A stretch of 64,000 nt of DNA from Alligator mississippiensis (GCF_030867095.1 NC_081828.1:49887434-49951433), one strand, 5' to 3'. Shown: positions 1 to 12,370, numbered from the stretch's first letter. The notes: generated from the sequence alone by a model not told the origin. A program made the numbers and translations.

Positions 1-990
1 GCTGCACACAAGAAAAAGAACGTTCAATGTTACTCACATTGGTGTAATCTGAATTTAGTTTCAAGCTAGATTTTTAAAGTTCACGTACTTGAAGTCAACA
101 ACTAGTCTTAGGTCCTGAACCTAGTATGATCCACTAACATCATTTACATTGAAATATTCAAGCCATACAGGCGTGTTGCAAATGTTTTAAAGAAAGGCAA
201 GCCACAAAACTGGTGGAAGTCACTAGCAAAGTAACTGGAACCAAAGTATGTTGAAGTAGTAAGCCAGCTTTTGAAAGCAGTCATCTATTCTATGGCAAGA
301 AGATATTTCCTTCATTTCAGTTTATTCAGTAAATTTGGTCCAATGACCATTTCATTGAGAACTGAAACCATGGGGGAGTTGAAAGAAACAGAAGAGCCAA
401 GCCATGAATCAAAGTGCAGTGAGAGGAGACAAAGCCTGATGGTTCTGAAGTCTGCAAGAACATGGTGACCAAAGCAATCAGTTCACTAACTAGCTAGTGC
501 TTCCTTTGTTAAAGGAGTCTACTTTAAATGCAAAATGTGTGTTATAGGCTTCTTTTATGTCTTTAAAGCAGTCAAATTAATTTTATTTAATACCAGCAGA
601 AAGATATTTTTGTGCTTTAATTGCCTTCCAGTTTCCACACAAATGCATTTCAACACAATGAAATCCACAAGAAGTTAATATAATGAATAACAAATGCATC
701 ATTCACTATTTTCAAGCTCAATGAGGGTGTAAAAGTTAGGCATCTGCATAAGCGTATGTTAAGCTATGCATAGCTGCTTAAATACGTAAAAAGTGCATCC
801 AGCCAGATCAAACAAAATACACTCTCGCTGTAGGGTCTGCTTAGTTTTAAGTCCACAGCTTCTAAATGGTCACTAATTAATGAGAATAAGTTTTTCTTTA
901 GGCAACTGAAGAGTATAAATGCAACTAAAGAGTATAAAGAACTAAAGAGTATAAATGCAAACTAAAAGATAATGGATATATATTTCCAAA

Positions 991-1090
991 GATGTGCACA
1001 TGCATGAGTGTGTGCATGTACAGACACATGTATGTGCACGTGCGCATGCGTGCGCGCACACACACGCACACACACACTCATACATGCATC
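991..1090. repeat. Alternating purine-pyrimidine (TG/CA) microsatellite
   Basis: About 100 bases of mostly TG, CG and CA dinucleotides ('gtgcacgtgcgcatgcgtgc' then cacacacac). Such alternation favours left-handed DNA. The minus-strand frame of His/Val/Ala across it is spurious. Confidence 0.85.
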
Positions 1091-1958
1091 AAAGTTTTTT
1101 GCCTGCTCATTTAAGTCATAATTAACAATGGTGACTTGACATAATCCTCCCTGAGAAGGCCATGCGGAGGGCAGCAGGCTGCACAAGGGTAACTATCACC
1201 AGAATATCAGCCCACAGACATAAACATTCCCAGATCCTTCTTGGAGGCTGCTTTTTTTCCCATATTCAGTAGGAATGGAGCATTCCCTACTTCCTTGGGC
1301 TTCCCACAGTATTAGTGCTGCAGCCTTTCACCCCAGCCAGACCCCCCACAATTTGGGGCCAATACCCACAGTTAAAAAAAAAAGTACTTCACTCCACCTG
1401 GGCTTGCTGCAGCTTGGTCCCAAACACCATTGCTCTTTCAGCCTTCTTTGTGCAAATCCCACAGTTCCTTTCCTTCCAGACCCTCTTAAGACTTTGCAGC
1501 CTCCAGCAGCTCTCTCCACACAACCCCATAACCTACCCCACACTAGCCCTGAAAGAAAGAGGTTAATTAGCACCTGCTGGGCTGGATCACATTCTTCTCA
1601 AAGAGCCTGGACACACTGCAACAAGGACCAGCATACTCTTATACCAGGGCATAAACCAGCTATCAAACAATGAGGATTAAAACATTTCCTTCAAGGGCAG
1701 GTTTTTGCAGAATAGTAGTCCACTGAAGAGGACAATTTTCTGAAGTAGGCGGACTTGGCTACTGCCTGAGATTGGGTTTGGGGGTAAAAGGAGCATCAGT
1801 CTAATATAACTAATATCCAGAGATGAATGTGCATGGGAAATTGCATGTACATACTCCTCAGACTATGTGTGCTCCTCAGAGTACACCCATGTATGCATTC
1901 AAGATTGAGTGTGAGGAAATGTATGTCAGTGAATGACTATGCGTACATGTCCTTAAGC

Positions 1959-2596
1959 CAGGGGTGGGCAAAATGGTGGATCTGGCCAGCAGCCAGACTC
2001 CATTCCCATCAGCCCCTGCCTGCATGGCTGCAGCCAGTCTCCATGGAGACCCCAGCTGCACCTGCACTGTTATAGGACAAGGCTGGGGTTGCCATGGAGA
2101 CTAGCCCCAGCTGTACTGGCAGGGCAGGGGGCTGCTCTGGAGCTGCTAGGACGGCCCGCGAGCTGGATCTGGTCTGCCAGGCCATTCTGTTCGGCCCACA
2201 CACCAGGAACTGCAGCCTGCACACTCCGGGCAAGGGCTCACAGGCAGCGGATCGTGACTCTGCCCCAGCTTCTTAGAGCAGTGACGGCCTGGTCCCGAGC
2301 TGGGGAAGAGCTGCAATCTGCTGCCTGCGTGCCCCTGTCCAGAGCATGCAGGCTGCAGAGTGCGGGTCTGCCCTGGCCCCGGACCAAGATGCCCCCTCCA
2401 CAAAATCCCAACAGCTACGGAGCAGCCCCCGCCCTGCTGCAACCCTGCCAGCGAGGCTGGGGCCAGTCTCCATGGCAGCCCCAACCTTATGCTGTCACAG
2501 TGCAGGTGCAGCCGGGGTCTCCGTGGAGACTGGCCCCAGCCATGCTGGGAAATGGAGTCTGCTGCTGGCCCGCAAGCCAGAATTTGCCCACTCCTG
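1959..2596. mobile_element. Non-autonomous hAT-type foldback element, 638 bp
   Basis: The ends are inverted: CAGGGGTGGGCAAA on the left matches TTTGCCCACTCCTG on the right. The similarity extends inward for about 190 bases per arm, including the 'ccatggagac' blocks and a 'gcaggtgcag' block. Candidate 8-bp target duplications flank it: ccttaagc at 1951-1958 and ccctaagc at 2597-2604, 7 of 8 identical. CAGRGGTGGGCAAA ends with 8-bp duplications are hAT hallmarks. No transposase is encoded, and the overlapping reading frames on both strands are GC-driven. Confidence 0.8.
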
Positions 2597-2609
2597 CCCT
2601 AAGCCAGCA

Positions 2610-3940
2610 TGTGTGTGGGCTGAAGGTAAAAATAGGAAGCACATGGGCTCCTGAGAGCTTAGGACATGCTCTTTCATTAACAATGGTAGCTACAGGATAA
2701 TAAATGAACTTGAAGTCTCGCATGGTCTCCCCTGCTGTGCTTACCTCAAAACAGCCAATCTTCTGCTAGCAGCGCACTCGGGGAGACAGGGAAGTGTCAT
2801 GCACCTCCCCCAACAGACCCTCTCCCTGCCAAGGTGAATCAGCATCACTTCTGCCACGGCCAAGTTTGCCATCCTTTCCAGTTCACCAGGCAATAGCAGA
2901 AAGACTATATACCAAGCAACACAGACAATTAACAGGGAATCAAATTTATGTCTAAGCCAACAGTGCTCACCCCCCCGCTACTCTGCATCCAGCTGTTGGG
3001 GGTACACTGCTCCCAAAAGGTTAAAAACCCCCGTCTTAACAAAGCCTTGAAGGTAAGGGGTGGCATCATGGAACATACCTTCCCCACAGGCAACTCTCAC
3101 TGAAGCGCAGCACTGTCTAAAATAGTGAAAGGTTTGTGTTCAGAGGCCAGGACTGGCCTTGCAAGGGATGACGCAGGTCTTAGCCGAGATGCACTGGTGG
3201 TACTAGCTGAGAACCAGCAGTAGCAATGCGGTGAGCACTGCAGCTAACAGATATGCCCTCTCAAAGCTGCATACTTCCTTATAGCCCAAGGATGCACAGA
3301 TTTAGCAGTAGCACAGGCCACAGTCTCCAGATCCCAGGAGGCAGGAGCAGCCTTCTGTATCATGCACAAGGGATTTACAAGCAAATCCTATTTTCCTGAC
3401 CCTGTTTCTTGCCAGGCAGATGAAAAGAAATACTTGCTTTTCAAACAGTCCAGCAACAAAACCCTGCTGCTGATCAGCTTTGTTCTCATCCTACAGCTGT
3501 ATGCAGAGGGCAAACTGAAGCTGCATTCTGGCATCCTGCAAGTTGTACGTCATCCTAGAGCTGCAGTGCCCTGGCCACTCATAAGCCCCTCAGTTTCACA
3601 GGCACATTTCCTATGAACCCAGTGACATACCTAAGGATTCCATCACACAACAATCTCTACTCCACTGAGAGAGAAAAATAATGAGATTGGCCAGCATGCA
3701 ACCAATGATACCCAGAGCCTACAGCCATCTTTAGTGAGGGAGCACAGCTCAGGCAGAAATGAATCAGTGGGTAATTTCTCGCATCAGAGTGTTTTGCAAT
3801 CACACTTTGTCAGTGATACTAATACTAATCTCTCATGCTTGTGGAACATGAGATTTACACACGTGCAAATGAAGGCTTCTTAAAAGCACTGGCCTGAGTG
3901 GAAGGCTTGTTTTGAATTTCACTCCGCACTAAGTGGAGAC
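2610..3940. other. Intronic sequence, nothing recognised
   Basis: Unique-looking sequence of mixed composition. Short reading frames here lack any family pattern. Confidence 0.3.
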
Positions 3941-3944
3941 TCAG

Positions 3945-4250
3945 AAGAAAGCAGTTTGATTCCCAGCTCTGCAGACTGCCTCTCTGGGCAAACCACTTAA
4001 CTTCTGAGACTGAGATTTTCAAAAGCGCCTTGTGAGTTTGAAGACCTTGGTCTTTGGGCATTCAACCGTAGGTACATTTTAAAGGAGTCTGATTTTGAGA
4101 AAAGCTGGGTGCCTGCCTTCTGAAGATCAGATTTTTTTTAGGACATCTCAAACTGGATACACAGAAATCAAGGCACCACCAGTGACTACACACTTTGGAA
4201 AATCTTGTCCTTAATGCCTCAGTTCTTCGTATGTAAAATGGGAGAAAATC
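3945..4250 (-). mobile_element. Degenerate MIR-like SINE, interrupted
   Basis: 'tctctgggcaaaccacttaa' near 3980 and 'cctcagttcttcgtatgtaaaatggg' near 4217 are in the order and spacing type of the MIR core. Between them lies a different, A/T-rich segment (about 4013-4200) of the 'gattttcaaaagc' kind. Strongly diverged. Confidence 0.45.
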
Positions 4251-5984
4251 TCCTCCTATATCTGTGTAGACTAAGTTCTCCAATGCAGGCACTGTCTCTG
4301 TATACAGCACATGCCACAATAGGGCCTTGACTGTGGTGCCGCTGCAACACAAATATCAGAGAAGACTGGCACTCGTTTCAGCCTACAGTAGTAGAACTGT
4401 CCCCAAGTGCCTCATAACCTTGTAACCCCCATAGGTGAACATGGTGTTCAGGAATGCTACTCTTGATTTACAGCAGTGCAACTAAGAGCTGAGTTTGCAC
4501 ACCGTGCCAGTTTTGTGACCTCAAGATTTCACTGAAAAATTGTATCCCTGACTGCAATGCCAAGGGTCCTCCAGCTGAGAACTTATTACAGGAAGATTCC
4601 CTCAATGTAGAGGTAAACCTTCTCATAAATGTAGAACGCTGCTCTGGACTTAACAGTGGTTTTCAACAGAAAAATCCTAGCATGCATAAGGTCTTAAACA
4701 GTGCCTTGTACTTAGAAGTTCATCCAAAGGGATCCAAAATGGTATCTGTATGTAATATGTGCACATAATATGTGTTGATTTATTTTCTTGCCCACTGTCA
4801 CTTGCAGGGATGTTCTGGGACCAGGTTAATTTATTCTGCCACCTCCTCGCACTGACATTACAGGTTCACAGACAGCCTCTGTCATCCCTGTCAGTTGCTC
4901 TCAGCTCAGCCCTGCACCGCCAGCAGCTCTTTTACACCCTGTGGTACTGGTCCCAGAAGGGCAGTGCCCTGTGGTGGCACATGCAAGCTCAGAGATGTGG
5001 CTAAGCAGCAGGCCCAGCTTGTTAAGACAGTGAATCAAAGTTGAGGATAATTTAATTCAGGGGACGGTGGCACCAAAGCTCACAGAGGAGTCAAGCTAAT
5101 GCAGTTGACCCCACATGACAAAACGCAGTGATGTTCTTCCATTTGCTTGTGCTGGCATGTTTGCCTTGTGAGCTGGGTCTGGTGATCAGTTGGACCCCCC
5201 AGCAAAGATTAGATACTCTGGGTTCCTCCCACAACCTGCTCTTCATGTTGGAATCTCAGTGCTTTCCCATACACACTGATTTTTGTTTTACTACATTGAC
5301 AACCCCTCTCCACAGAGGCTAGAGAGCTACCAGACAGATGGCAACAATCTATGTGTTAATGATCCTGTACTCTCTCCATCAGCTGCACCCTCAGCCACTG
5401 GAGCCTGCTCCTGCCTAGGGTCTCTTTGGTACAGCCACCCTGCTCATCATCAACAGGACAAGCAGTCAGAGCCATACAGAGCTACCGTGCAGGCTCACAA
5501 TCTCCTTCCTGGTCTTCCTAACCCCAGTGAGGCAGAGGGAGTGCATTTTGCAGAGGCCGCTATCCCCAACTGCATGGCTCTGAGGGCCTCTAATCACCTT
5601 GTTGCCTCCCCCACTGTTGTGACTCACCAATGATGAGGTTAGCGCCTTCCAAATCCATCATTAAGTTGATTATTTTAACAGCGTATTAAAACCAGTACAC
5701 AGGAGTGACAGCTTCAATCCCAGCAATGTTCAACCAAATCAAGGGCTGAGGAGGGTGATGGCTGGGAATGGGCTCTGAAGAGATACAAGAAACAAACCAC
5801 ACAGACACAGACACACAGGCTGTCCTCTTGCAGCTCAGCCCCCTCAAGCAAGGAGAAGAACCCCATATTGCACACCTGTTATATTTCGATCTGCCTGTTC
5901 CAGCCTCTGCTTTATTTCCAACCAGCATATGGACAATAATAAAATCACTTTGCAAATACTGATTACATTTCAGCTTCACCATGT

Positions 5985-6110
5985 CCCTATGCAGAAGCGA
6001 AGGATAATCCCCATTTCACAGGTGAGGAGCTGAAGTTTAAATGGCTGGTTGAAGGCCATGAAGAAAGTCAGAGCTGGGAACAGCTGCCTTCTGTCCTAAG
6101 AGTCCTGTTT
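5985..6110 (+). mobile_element. MIR-like SINE fragment
   Basis: 'ataatccccatttcacaggt' followed by 'gaggagctgaag' and 'gaagaaagtcagagctgg' follows the MIR pattern of a retained mammalian/sauropsid core. Confidence 0.5.
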
Positions 6111-7354
6111 CCCACTGCACATCTTACTCCTGCACTATAAAATCAGAGCAGAGGGCAGAAATAATTCAAAGCCACAAAGCATTCAGTCTCTGTGGACTGT
6201 TTTATATTTCTTTACCCAGATGTTGAAGACACCCTTTGCATCATCTACTTGGGCATTACAATGCCAGGCCATTTGGGGTTAGGATGCTACCTAATGAAAA
6301 GAAGGTCCCAACCCAAACACCCTTGAACTTGGGAAGAGTTCTAGGGCCAGATCCTTAGGTGGTGCAAACCAGCATCAGTCCATCACCACAGTTTACACTA
6401 GCAGAGGGTGCAGCCCTGAAGGCAACAGTTTCCAGAAATAATAAGTGATTCTGGGTGTCACAATTTCTGGCTGCCAAATTGGAGACACCTAAAAGGATGC
6501 TGGTTTCTGAAAACAGTTGGACACTCGTGCCGAGAAAAATAAGGCCTGTCATGTGTCTCAAGTCAAAAAGTCACTTGAAAACCTTGCCTTAAATATGTCT
6601 CTGTGCTTTAGGGCTCTGGCCCATCTCTCAATATAGGGAACTGGATCAATCAGATGGCAAAGGAGAGCACGCAGCAGGAAGCAAAAGTCTACAATGCTGG
6701 CCAAGCCTGAAGCCCACCGAATTACTGAACTGAATTAAAAAGCAAGCTCTTGTGCTCCCCAGCGGAAGAAAGGTGTCTACTCCCAGCCAAGGAGGATGGG
6801 CAATAAAGAAGTTAGGATGAACCCCAGAAATGCACTTGTTCTCCCAAAAGCTAAATCCAAAGCTGCAACAGCTGCAGCCTTGGTTCTGAATGAAAATGGC
6901 CTAAAAGGGAGCAAGATGTCAGGGAAGACATTACAGAGGATTAATAATGAAGAGGTTTAAAGGAGTGGAAGACTAGAATCCCTGGCACATCATGCAAAAT
7001 TAATTGAATTACAGGGCCCAGGTTCCTGAAACTCACTCAGCTTTGGCTCTGGCAGAAAAGGCAGGGAGTGGTGAGCTCTCCTATTCCTGTCTCATCTCCC
7101 ACATCACCAGAATGAAGAAACTGAGGAAGCGTATGCACTGAGCAATTGAGGAGAGTCTCTATCTGCCTCCTCTCCCCTCCATTCTTGTCCCCATGTAGTT
7201 TCCTAGCCCTTCTGCAACACTCCCCAGTATCCCACTGTAACCCCAACTTGCTTGCACCCCCATGACTCCCATTATATACTTTTCTAACTTCTCCTTGTAA
7301 GTGTTTCTTCGCAGCCCCTAAACCAGTACTAACCCCTGCTGTCGCCTTCTAGGC

Positions 7355-8188
7355 CAACGATTCTCAACCAGGGTGACATGAGACCCCTTCAAGAGAGTCA
7401 CAGCACCCAGCCCTGCTGCAAGGAAATACATGCATCACTCACTCCTACCTCTGTCTGCCCCAGAGTCCTGCAGACAAAAGAGCACCTGTGGCTGTCCCCT
7501 TCCATCCTCTGGTAGCCCCTATGTCAGCCAGTGGCGGACATGTGGGAGGCAGAATTGCACTTTTCAGCCCAGCTCATCCCCAGCTCCTCCCACACTCCCA
7601 GGGCTGGGGGAAGACGCTGCAGGTGGAGGTGGCTCTGGACCAGGCTTGCAAACAGCCTGAGGAACAGCCATGGCAGTGGGGGCTATGCTTGCTCTGTCAG
7701 GTACACACCGGGGACAGCAAGAGGATCCCCCTCCCCTGAGCCTCCAGTGTTCTCTCACCCCGTCTTCCCCATCCCTGTAACCCCCTCAGCATCCTTTATG
7801 TGCCACATGTGTACAGCCCAATACCATGTCCCTGCCAGCCAGGTGTCACTGGGCTCTGTTTTAGTCCTGAGGTTGAAGATCACCTTGGATAACTAAGGCC
7901 AGAAATTGGTTCACTAGTTCCTGATCCTCAATGGTGGCCTGGACCCATGTGTTGGGATTGCGGGTGCCGAGTTAGAAGGAAATATGCCAGAGGCCAGGCA
8001 GAGCGGAGTGGAACAGCCTGAAAGGGTGACTATTACAGGACATTATAATATAGTGATACAATAAATTAATAACGTGAATAATTTACAATATTCATATTAT
8101 ATTTATATTCTTTTAAAATGGGGTGCCGCTACAATCTGAAGACTTGCAGAGTGAGGTGCCTTGAGTCTAAAAAGGTTGAGAAACATTG
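7355..8188. mobile_element. Non-autonomous hAT element (CAGTGATTCTCAACC-type ends), probably with internal insertion
   Basis: The left end reads CAACGATTCTCAACC and the right end GGTTGAGAAACATTG, which are inverted versions of each other. Just inside the right end is GGTGCCTTGAGTCTAAAAAGG, shared with the copy at 22855-23139. The 8-bp flanks (ttctaggc, ctctcctc) do not match well, so the copy is old or its ends are imprecise. The interior is longer than in the other copy. Confidence 0.6.
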
Positions 8189-8190
8189 CT

Positions 8191-8444
8191 CTCCTCTCCC
8201 TCCCACTATACTCACACTTCCTTTTCTGCCCCTTACACTTCCCCATTGCTGATCCCTCTCTCAGCCTCCTCCTCAACGGCTCCTCCATCCTTCACTCACT
8301 TGCCTGCCATAACTCCACCCTCGCACACTCTGCCGTCAACACACTCAGACCTTCATGCCAGCACTCTACCCCCATCGCCATAGAGAGCCCAGCCCTCAGC
8401 TCCCCCATCGCAAGCTGCTTTTGCTGATGAAGCAGCTCGACCTT
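8191..8444. other. Pyrimidine-rich intronic stretch
   Basis: C/T-rich words predominate on the plus strand between the hAT end and the CR1 fragment. Nothing recognised. Confidence 0.3.
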
Positions 8445-8501
8445 TCATAGATTCATAGATGTAGGGTCGGAAGGGACACTGTAGATCTTCTAGTCCGACC
8501 C
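8445..8501 (-). mobile_element. CR1 3'-end fragment, minus strand
   Basis: 'tcatagattcatagatgtag' and 'ggtcggaaggga' are the complement of a CR1 3' terminus with its octamer-like tail. It is the inverted counterpart of the 3' end at 10428-10490. A small palindrome (8503-8524, tatactttttt/agaaaagtata) separates it from the next CR1. Confidence 0.8.
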
Positions 8502-8544
8502 ATATACTTTTTTAGAAAAGTATATAATGGGAGTCATGGGGGTG

Positions 8545-10490
8545 CACTCGGGAACCAGCGGCGGGAAGGAGAGGAGTCACTAAAGATGAATATACCTCCT
8601 CTGCTCGTGCTTGTAGGGAGGCAGTTAGGCGGGTCAAAGCTACCATGGAGCTGAGGATGGCAACCCAAGTAAAGGACAACAAGAAATTGTTTTTTAGATA
8701 TATAGGGAGTAAAAGGAAGGCCCAGGGAGGAATAGGACCGCTGCTAAATGGGCAGAAGCAATTGGTGACAGATAGGAGGGACAAGGCTGAACTCCTCAAC
8801 GAGTTCTTTGCCTCAGTGTTCCTAAGCGAGGGGCACGACAAGTCTCTCACTGGGGTTGTAGAGAGGCAGCAGCAAGGCGCCAGACTTCCATGCGTAGATC
8901 CTGAGGTGGTGCAGAGTCACTTGGAAGAACTGGATGCCTTTAAGTCGGCAGGCCCGGATGGGCTCCATCCGAGGGTGCTGAAGGCACTGGCCGACGTCAT
9001 TGCAGAGCCACTGGCGGGAATATTCGAATGCTCGTGGCGCACAGGCCAAGTCCCAGAGGACTGGAAAAGGGCTAACGTGGTCCCCATTTTCAAAAAGGGG
9101 AGGAAGGAGGACCCGGGCAACTATAGGCCGGTCAGTCTCACCTCCATCCTTGGTAAAGTATTTGAAAAAATTATCAAGGCTCACATTTGTGAGAGCCCGG
9201 TAGGACAAATTATGCTGAGGGGAAACCAGCATGGGTTTGTGGCAGGCAGATCGTGCCTGACCAACCTAGTCTCTTTCTATGACCAGGTTACGAAACGCCT
9301 GGACACAGGAGGAGGGGTGGATGTCGTATACTTGGACTTCAGGAAGGCCTTCGATACGGTATCCCACCCCATACTGGTGAACAAATTAAGAGGCTGTGAT
9401 GTGGATGACTGCACAGTCCGGTGGGTGGCGAATTGGCTAGAGGGTCGCACCCAAAGAGTCGTGGTAGATGGGTCGGTATTGACCTGGAAGGGTGTGGGCA
9501 GTGGGGTCCCGCAGGGTTCGGTCCTTGGACCGATACTCTTTAATGTCTTCATCAGCGACTTGGACGTGGGAGTGAAATGTACTCTGTCCAAGTTTGCAGA
9601 TGACACAAAGCTCTGGGGAGAAGTGGACACACTGGAGGGCAGGGAACAGCTGCAGGCAGACCTGGATAGGTTGGACAAGTGGGCAGAAAACAACAGGATG
9701 CAGTTCAACAAGGAGAAATGCAAAGTGCTGCACCTAGGGAGGAAAAATGTCCAGCACACCTACAGCCTAGGGAATGACCTGCTGGGTGGCACAGACGTGG
9801 AAAGGGATCTTAAAGTCTTAGTGGACTCCAAGATGAACATGAGCCGGCAGTGGGACGAAGCCATCAGAAAAGCCAATGGCACTTTATCGTGCATCAGCAG
9901 ATGCATGACGAATAGGTCCAAGGAGGTGATACTTCCCCTCTATAGGGTGCTGGTCAGACCGCAGTTGGAGTACTGCGTGCAATTCTGGGCGCCACACTTC
10001 AAGAAGGATGCGGATAACCTGGAGAGGGTCCAGAGAAGGGCAACTCGTATGGTCAAGGGCCTGCAGACCAAGCCCTATGAGGAGAGACTAGAGAAACTGG
10101 ATCTTTTCAGCCTCCACAAGAGAAGGTTGAGAGGTGACCTTGTGGCTGCCTATAAGTTCATCACGGGGGCACAGAAGGGAATTGGTGAGTATTTATTCAC
10201 CAAGGCGCCCCCGGGGGTTACAAGAAATAATGGCCACAAGCTAGCAGAGAGCAGATTTAGATTGGACATTAGGAAGAACTTCTTCACAGTTCGAGTGGCC
10301 AAGGTCTGGAACGGGCTCCCAAGGGAGGTGGTGCTCTCCCCTACCCTGGGGGTCTTCAAGAGGAGGTTAGATGAGTATCTAGCTGGGGTCATCTAGACTC
10401 AGCACTCTTTCCTGCTTATGCAGGGGGTCGGACTCGATGATCTACTGAGGTCCCTTCCGACCCTAACATCTATGAATCTATGAATCTATG
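8545..10490 (+). mobile_element. 5'-truncated young CR1 LINE
   Basis: It includes the open RT frame and a short 3' untranslated part ending in the typical 'gggtcggactcgatgatcta' and 'ggtcccttccgaccctaaca' and the tail of 'tctatgaa' repeats (about 10467-10490). The 5' truncation lies between 8525 and 8560. Confidence 0.88.
8645..10396 (+). CDS. CR1 LINE reverse transcriptase (ORF2 C-terminal part), uninterrupted 583 codons
   Basis: This is the reverse transcriptase of a CR1-clade non-LTR retrotransposon, which copies the element RNA at the target site. Motifs appear in order: FKSAGPDGLHPRVLK (about residue 93), VPEDWKRANVVPIFKKGRK, the first catalytic Asp in [26 protein letters not shown], the catalytic FADDTKLW (Asp319 and Asp320) and KCKVLHLG, then the CR1 C-terminal region with YRVLVRPQLEYCVQFWAP and SLHKRRLRGDLVAAY. 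No stop or frameshift occurs over 1.75 kb, so the copy is young. The apurinic endonuclease domain that precedes RT in a full element is missing because the copy is 5'-truncated. The frame remains open a little upstream of the first Met, with TKDEYTSSARACREAVRR. The ATG is therefore only the first methionine of the remnant, not a true start. Confidence 0.93.
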   Translation: MELRMATQVKDNKKLFFRYIGSKRKAQGGIGPLLNGQKQLVTDRRDKAELLNEFFASVFLSEGHDKSLTGVVERQQQGARLPCVDPEVVQSHLEELDAFKSAGPDGLHPRVLKALADVIAEPLAGIFECSWRTGQVPEDWKRANVVPIFKKGRKEDPGNYRPVSLTSILGKVFEKIIKAHICESPVGQIMLRGNQHGFVAGRSCLTNLVSFYDQVTKRLDTGGGVDVVYLDFRKAFDTVSHPILVNKLRGCDVDDCTVRWVANWLEGRTQRVVVDGSVLTWKGVGSGVPQGSVLGPILFNVFISDLDVGVKCTLSKFADDTKLWGEVDTLEGREQLQADLDRLDKWAENNRMQFNKEKCKVLHLGRKNVQHTYSLGNDLLGGTDVERDLKVLVDSKMNMSRQWDEAIRKANGTLSCISRCMTNRSKEVILPLYRVLVRPQLEYCVQFWAPHFKKDADNLERVQRRATRMVKGLQTKPYEERLEKLDLFSLHKRRLRGDLVAAYKFITGAQKGIGEYLFTKAPPGVTRNNGHKLAESRFRLDIRKNFFTVRVAKVWNGLPREVVLSPTLGVFKRRLDEYLAGVI

Positions 10491-12370
10491 ACCCCCTGCC
10501 CTAGGCAGGAGAGAAAACTGGGCTCAGAAGACCCCAGCCAGGTAAACATCTAGCCTCCTCTTAAAAATCCCCAAGGTAGGAGCCATCACCACTTCCCTTG
10601 GAAGTTAGTTCCAGATCCTAGCCGCCCTGACAGTGAAGTAGTGCCTCTTGATATCTAGCCTGAATCTACTCTCCGTCAACTTATGGTCGTTGTTTCTTGT
10701 TACTCCGGGAGGCGCTTGGGGGAACCAGGTCTCTCCCAAACCCTGCTGGTCCCCCCTAGTAAGTTTATAGATGGCCACCAGGTCCCCCCTCAGCCTTCTG
10801 TTGCGAAGGCTGAACAGGTTAAGGTCCCATAGCCTCTCCTCATAGGGCCTGTCTGCTGTCCCCGGATCATGCAAGTGGCTCCCCTCTGGACCCTCTCAAT
10901 GCTGTCCACATCCCTCCTGAAATGCGGTGCCCAGAACTGGACACAGTACTCCAATTGCAGCCTGACCAGTGTCGAATAGAGGGGGAGGATCACCTCCTTG
11001 GACCTGCTTCTGTGGCTGCGTGACAAGGTATGGCTGACCTTCCTGACCGCGTCCCCACACTGTCGGCCCATGTTCATTTGGGCATCAATAATGATTCCAA
11101 GATCCTTTTCTGCCTCTGTGCTGACAAGAAGGGAGTTCCCCAGCCTGTAGGTATGCTGCTAGTTCTTCCTCCCCAGGTGCAGTACCTTGCACTTGTCAGT
11201 GTTGAAACCATCCTGTTCTCATCCACCCACCTCTGTAACCTGTCTAGATCTGATTGCAGCCTATTCCTCCCTTCTAGTGTGCCCACATCTCCCCCACATC
11301 TTTGTGTCATCTGTGAATTTGAACTGGGTGCTTTTTACCCCCTCGCCCAAGTCGCTGATGAAGATGTTGAACAGTTCAGGACCGAGGACCGAGCCCTGGG
11401 GAACCCCACTGCCTACATCCCTCCAGGTCGAATAAGACCCATCCACCACCACCCTCTGGGTGCAGCCCTCCAGCCAGTTAGTGACCCATTTGACTGTGTA
11501 GGTATCGACACCACAGTCTCCTAGTTTTTAAATAAGAATGGGGTGAGAGACAGCGTCGAAGGCCTTCCTAAAGTCCAGAAAGACTACATCCACTGCTACA
11601 CCTGTGTCTAAGGATTTTGTGACCTGGTCATAGAAGGCCACCAGGTTGGTCTGATAGGACCTACCTCTAATGAACCCATGTTGGTTGCCCCTAAGCATAA
11701 TCTCCCCAGCTGGCCCTTCATGGACATGCGCCAGGATAATTCTCTCAAAAAGCTTACCCAGGACCGAGGTAAGACTAACTGGCCTATAGTTTCCTGGGTC
11801 CTCCTTCCTCTCTTCTTTGAAAATAGGAACCACATTGGTCCTTTTCCAGTCCTCTGGCACCTCACCAGAGCACCATGAGTGCTCATAAAGCCGTGGCAGG
11901 AATCCCGCAATGACATCTGCTAATTCCCTCAGCACTCTGGGGTAGAGATCGTCAGGACCTGCTGATTTGAACACATCCAGTCCCTCCAGAAGTTCCCTGA
12001 CTAAGTCTTCACTGACCCTAGGCCTGGGTGCACCCCCCATGGGGCCTACGGGGGTCCTGGTGGGGGGGGGAGGGGGGGCGACCCAGTCCCTGTTCAGAAA
12101 AATGGAGGCAAAGAAATTGTTAAATAGGTTAGCTTTGCTGTCTGGTGCGACAACCAGATTTCCTAGCGTGTCCTGCAGAGGCCCCACGTTACTCGGTACC
12201 TTCTTTTTGCCCCCTATGTATTTAAAAAAGGACTTCTTGTTGTCCTTGATCTGGGTAGCTAGTCCCAGTTCCATCTCTGCCTTGGCCTTCCTGAGCACCC
12301 CCCTGCAGCCCCGAGCAACCGGGGTATAGTCCTTCTTGGTGATGGCCCCTCCCTTTCATTGGGTGTACAC
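10491..12370 (-). pseudogene. CR1 LINE, inverted, decayed RT
   Basis: A second CR1 runs in the opposite direction. Its RT is readable in pieces: 12298-11528 carries VPEDWKRTNVVPIFKEERK and VVFLDFRKAFDAVSHP; 11452-11261 carries [20 protein letters not shown] with the catalytic box changed to FTDD; 11077-10605 carries the C-terminal ILPLYSTLVRLQLEYCVQFW and SLRNRRLRGDLVAIYKL. At least two frameshifts separate them. Upstream, 'YTPVARGCRGVLRKAKAEME' marks the junction with the missing endonuclease. Its 3' end is cut at 'cagggggtc' (10491-10500) and abuts the tail of the plus-strand CR1. Confidence 0.85.

Noticed and set aside
2089-2700. 203-codon frame and several overlapping frames on both strands
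   Set aside because: They lie inside the GC-rich hAT foldback. Overlap on both strands and the inverted repeat explain them, and no protein family is recognisable.
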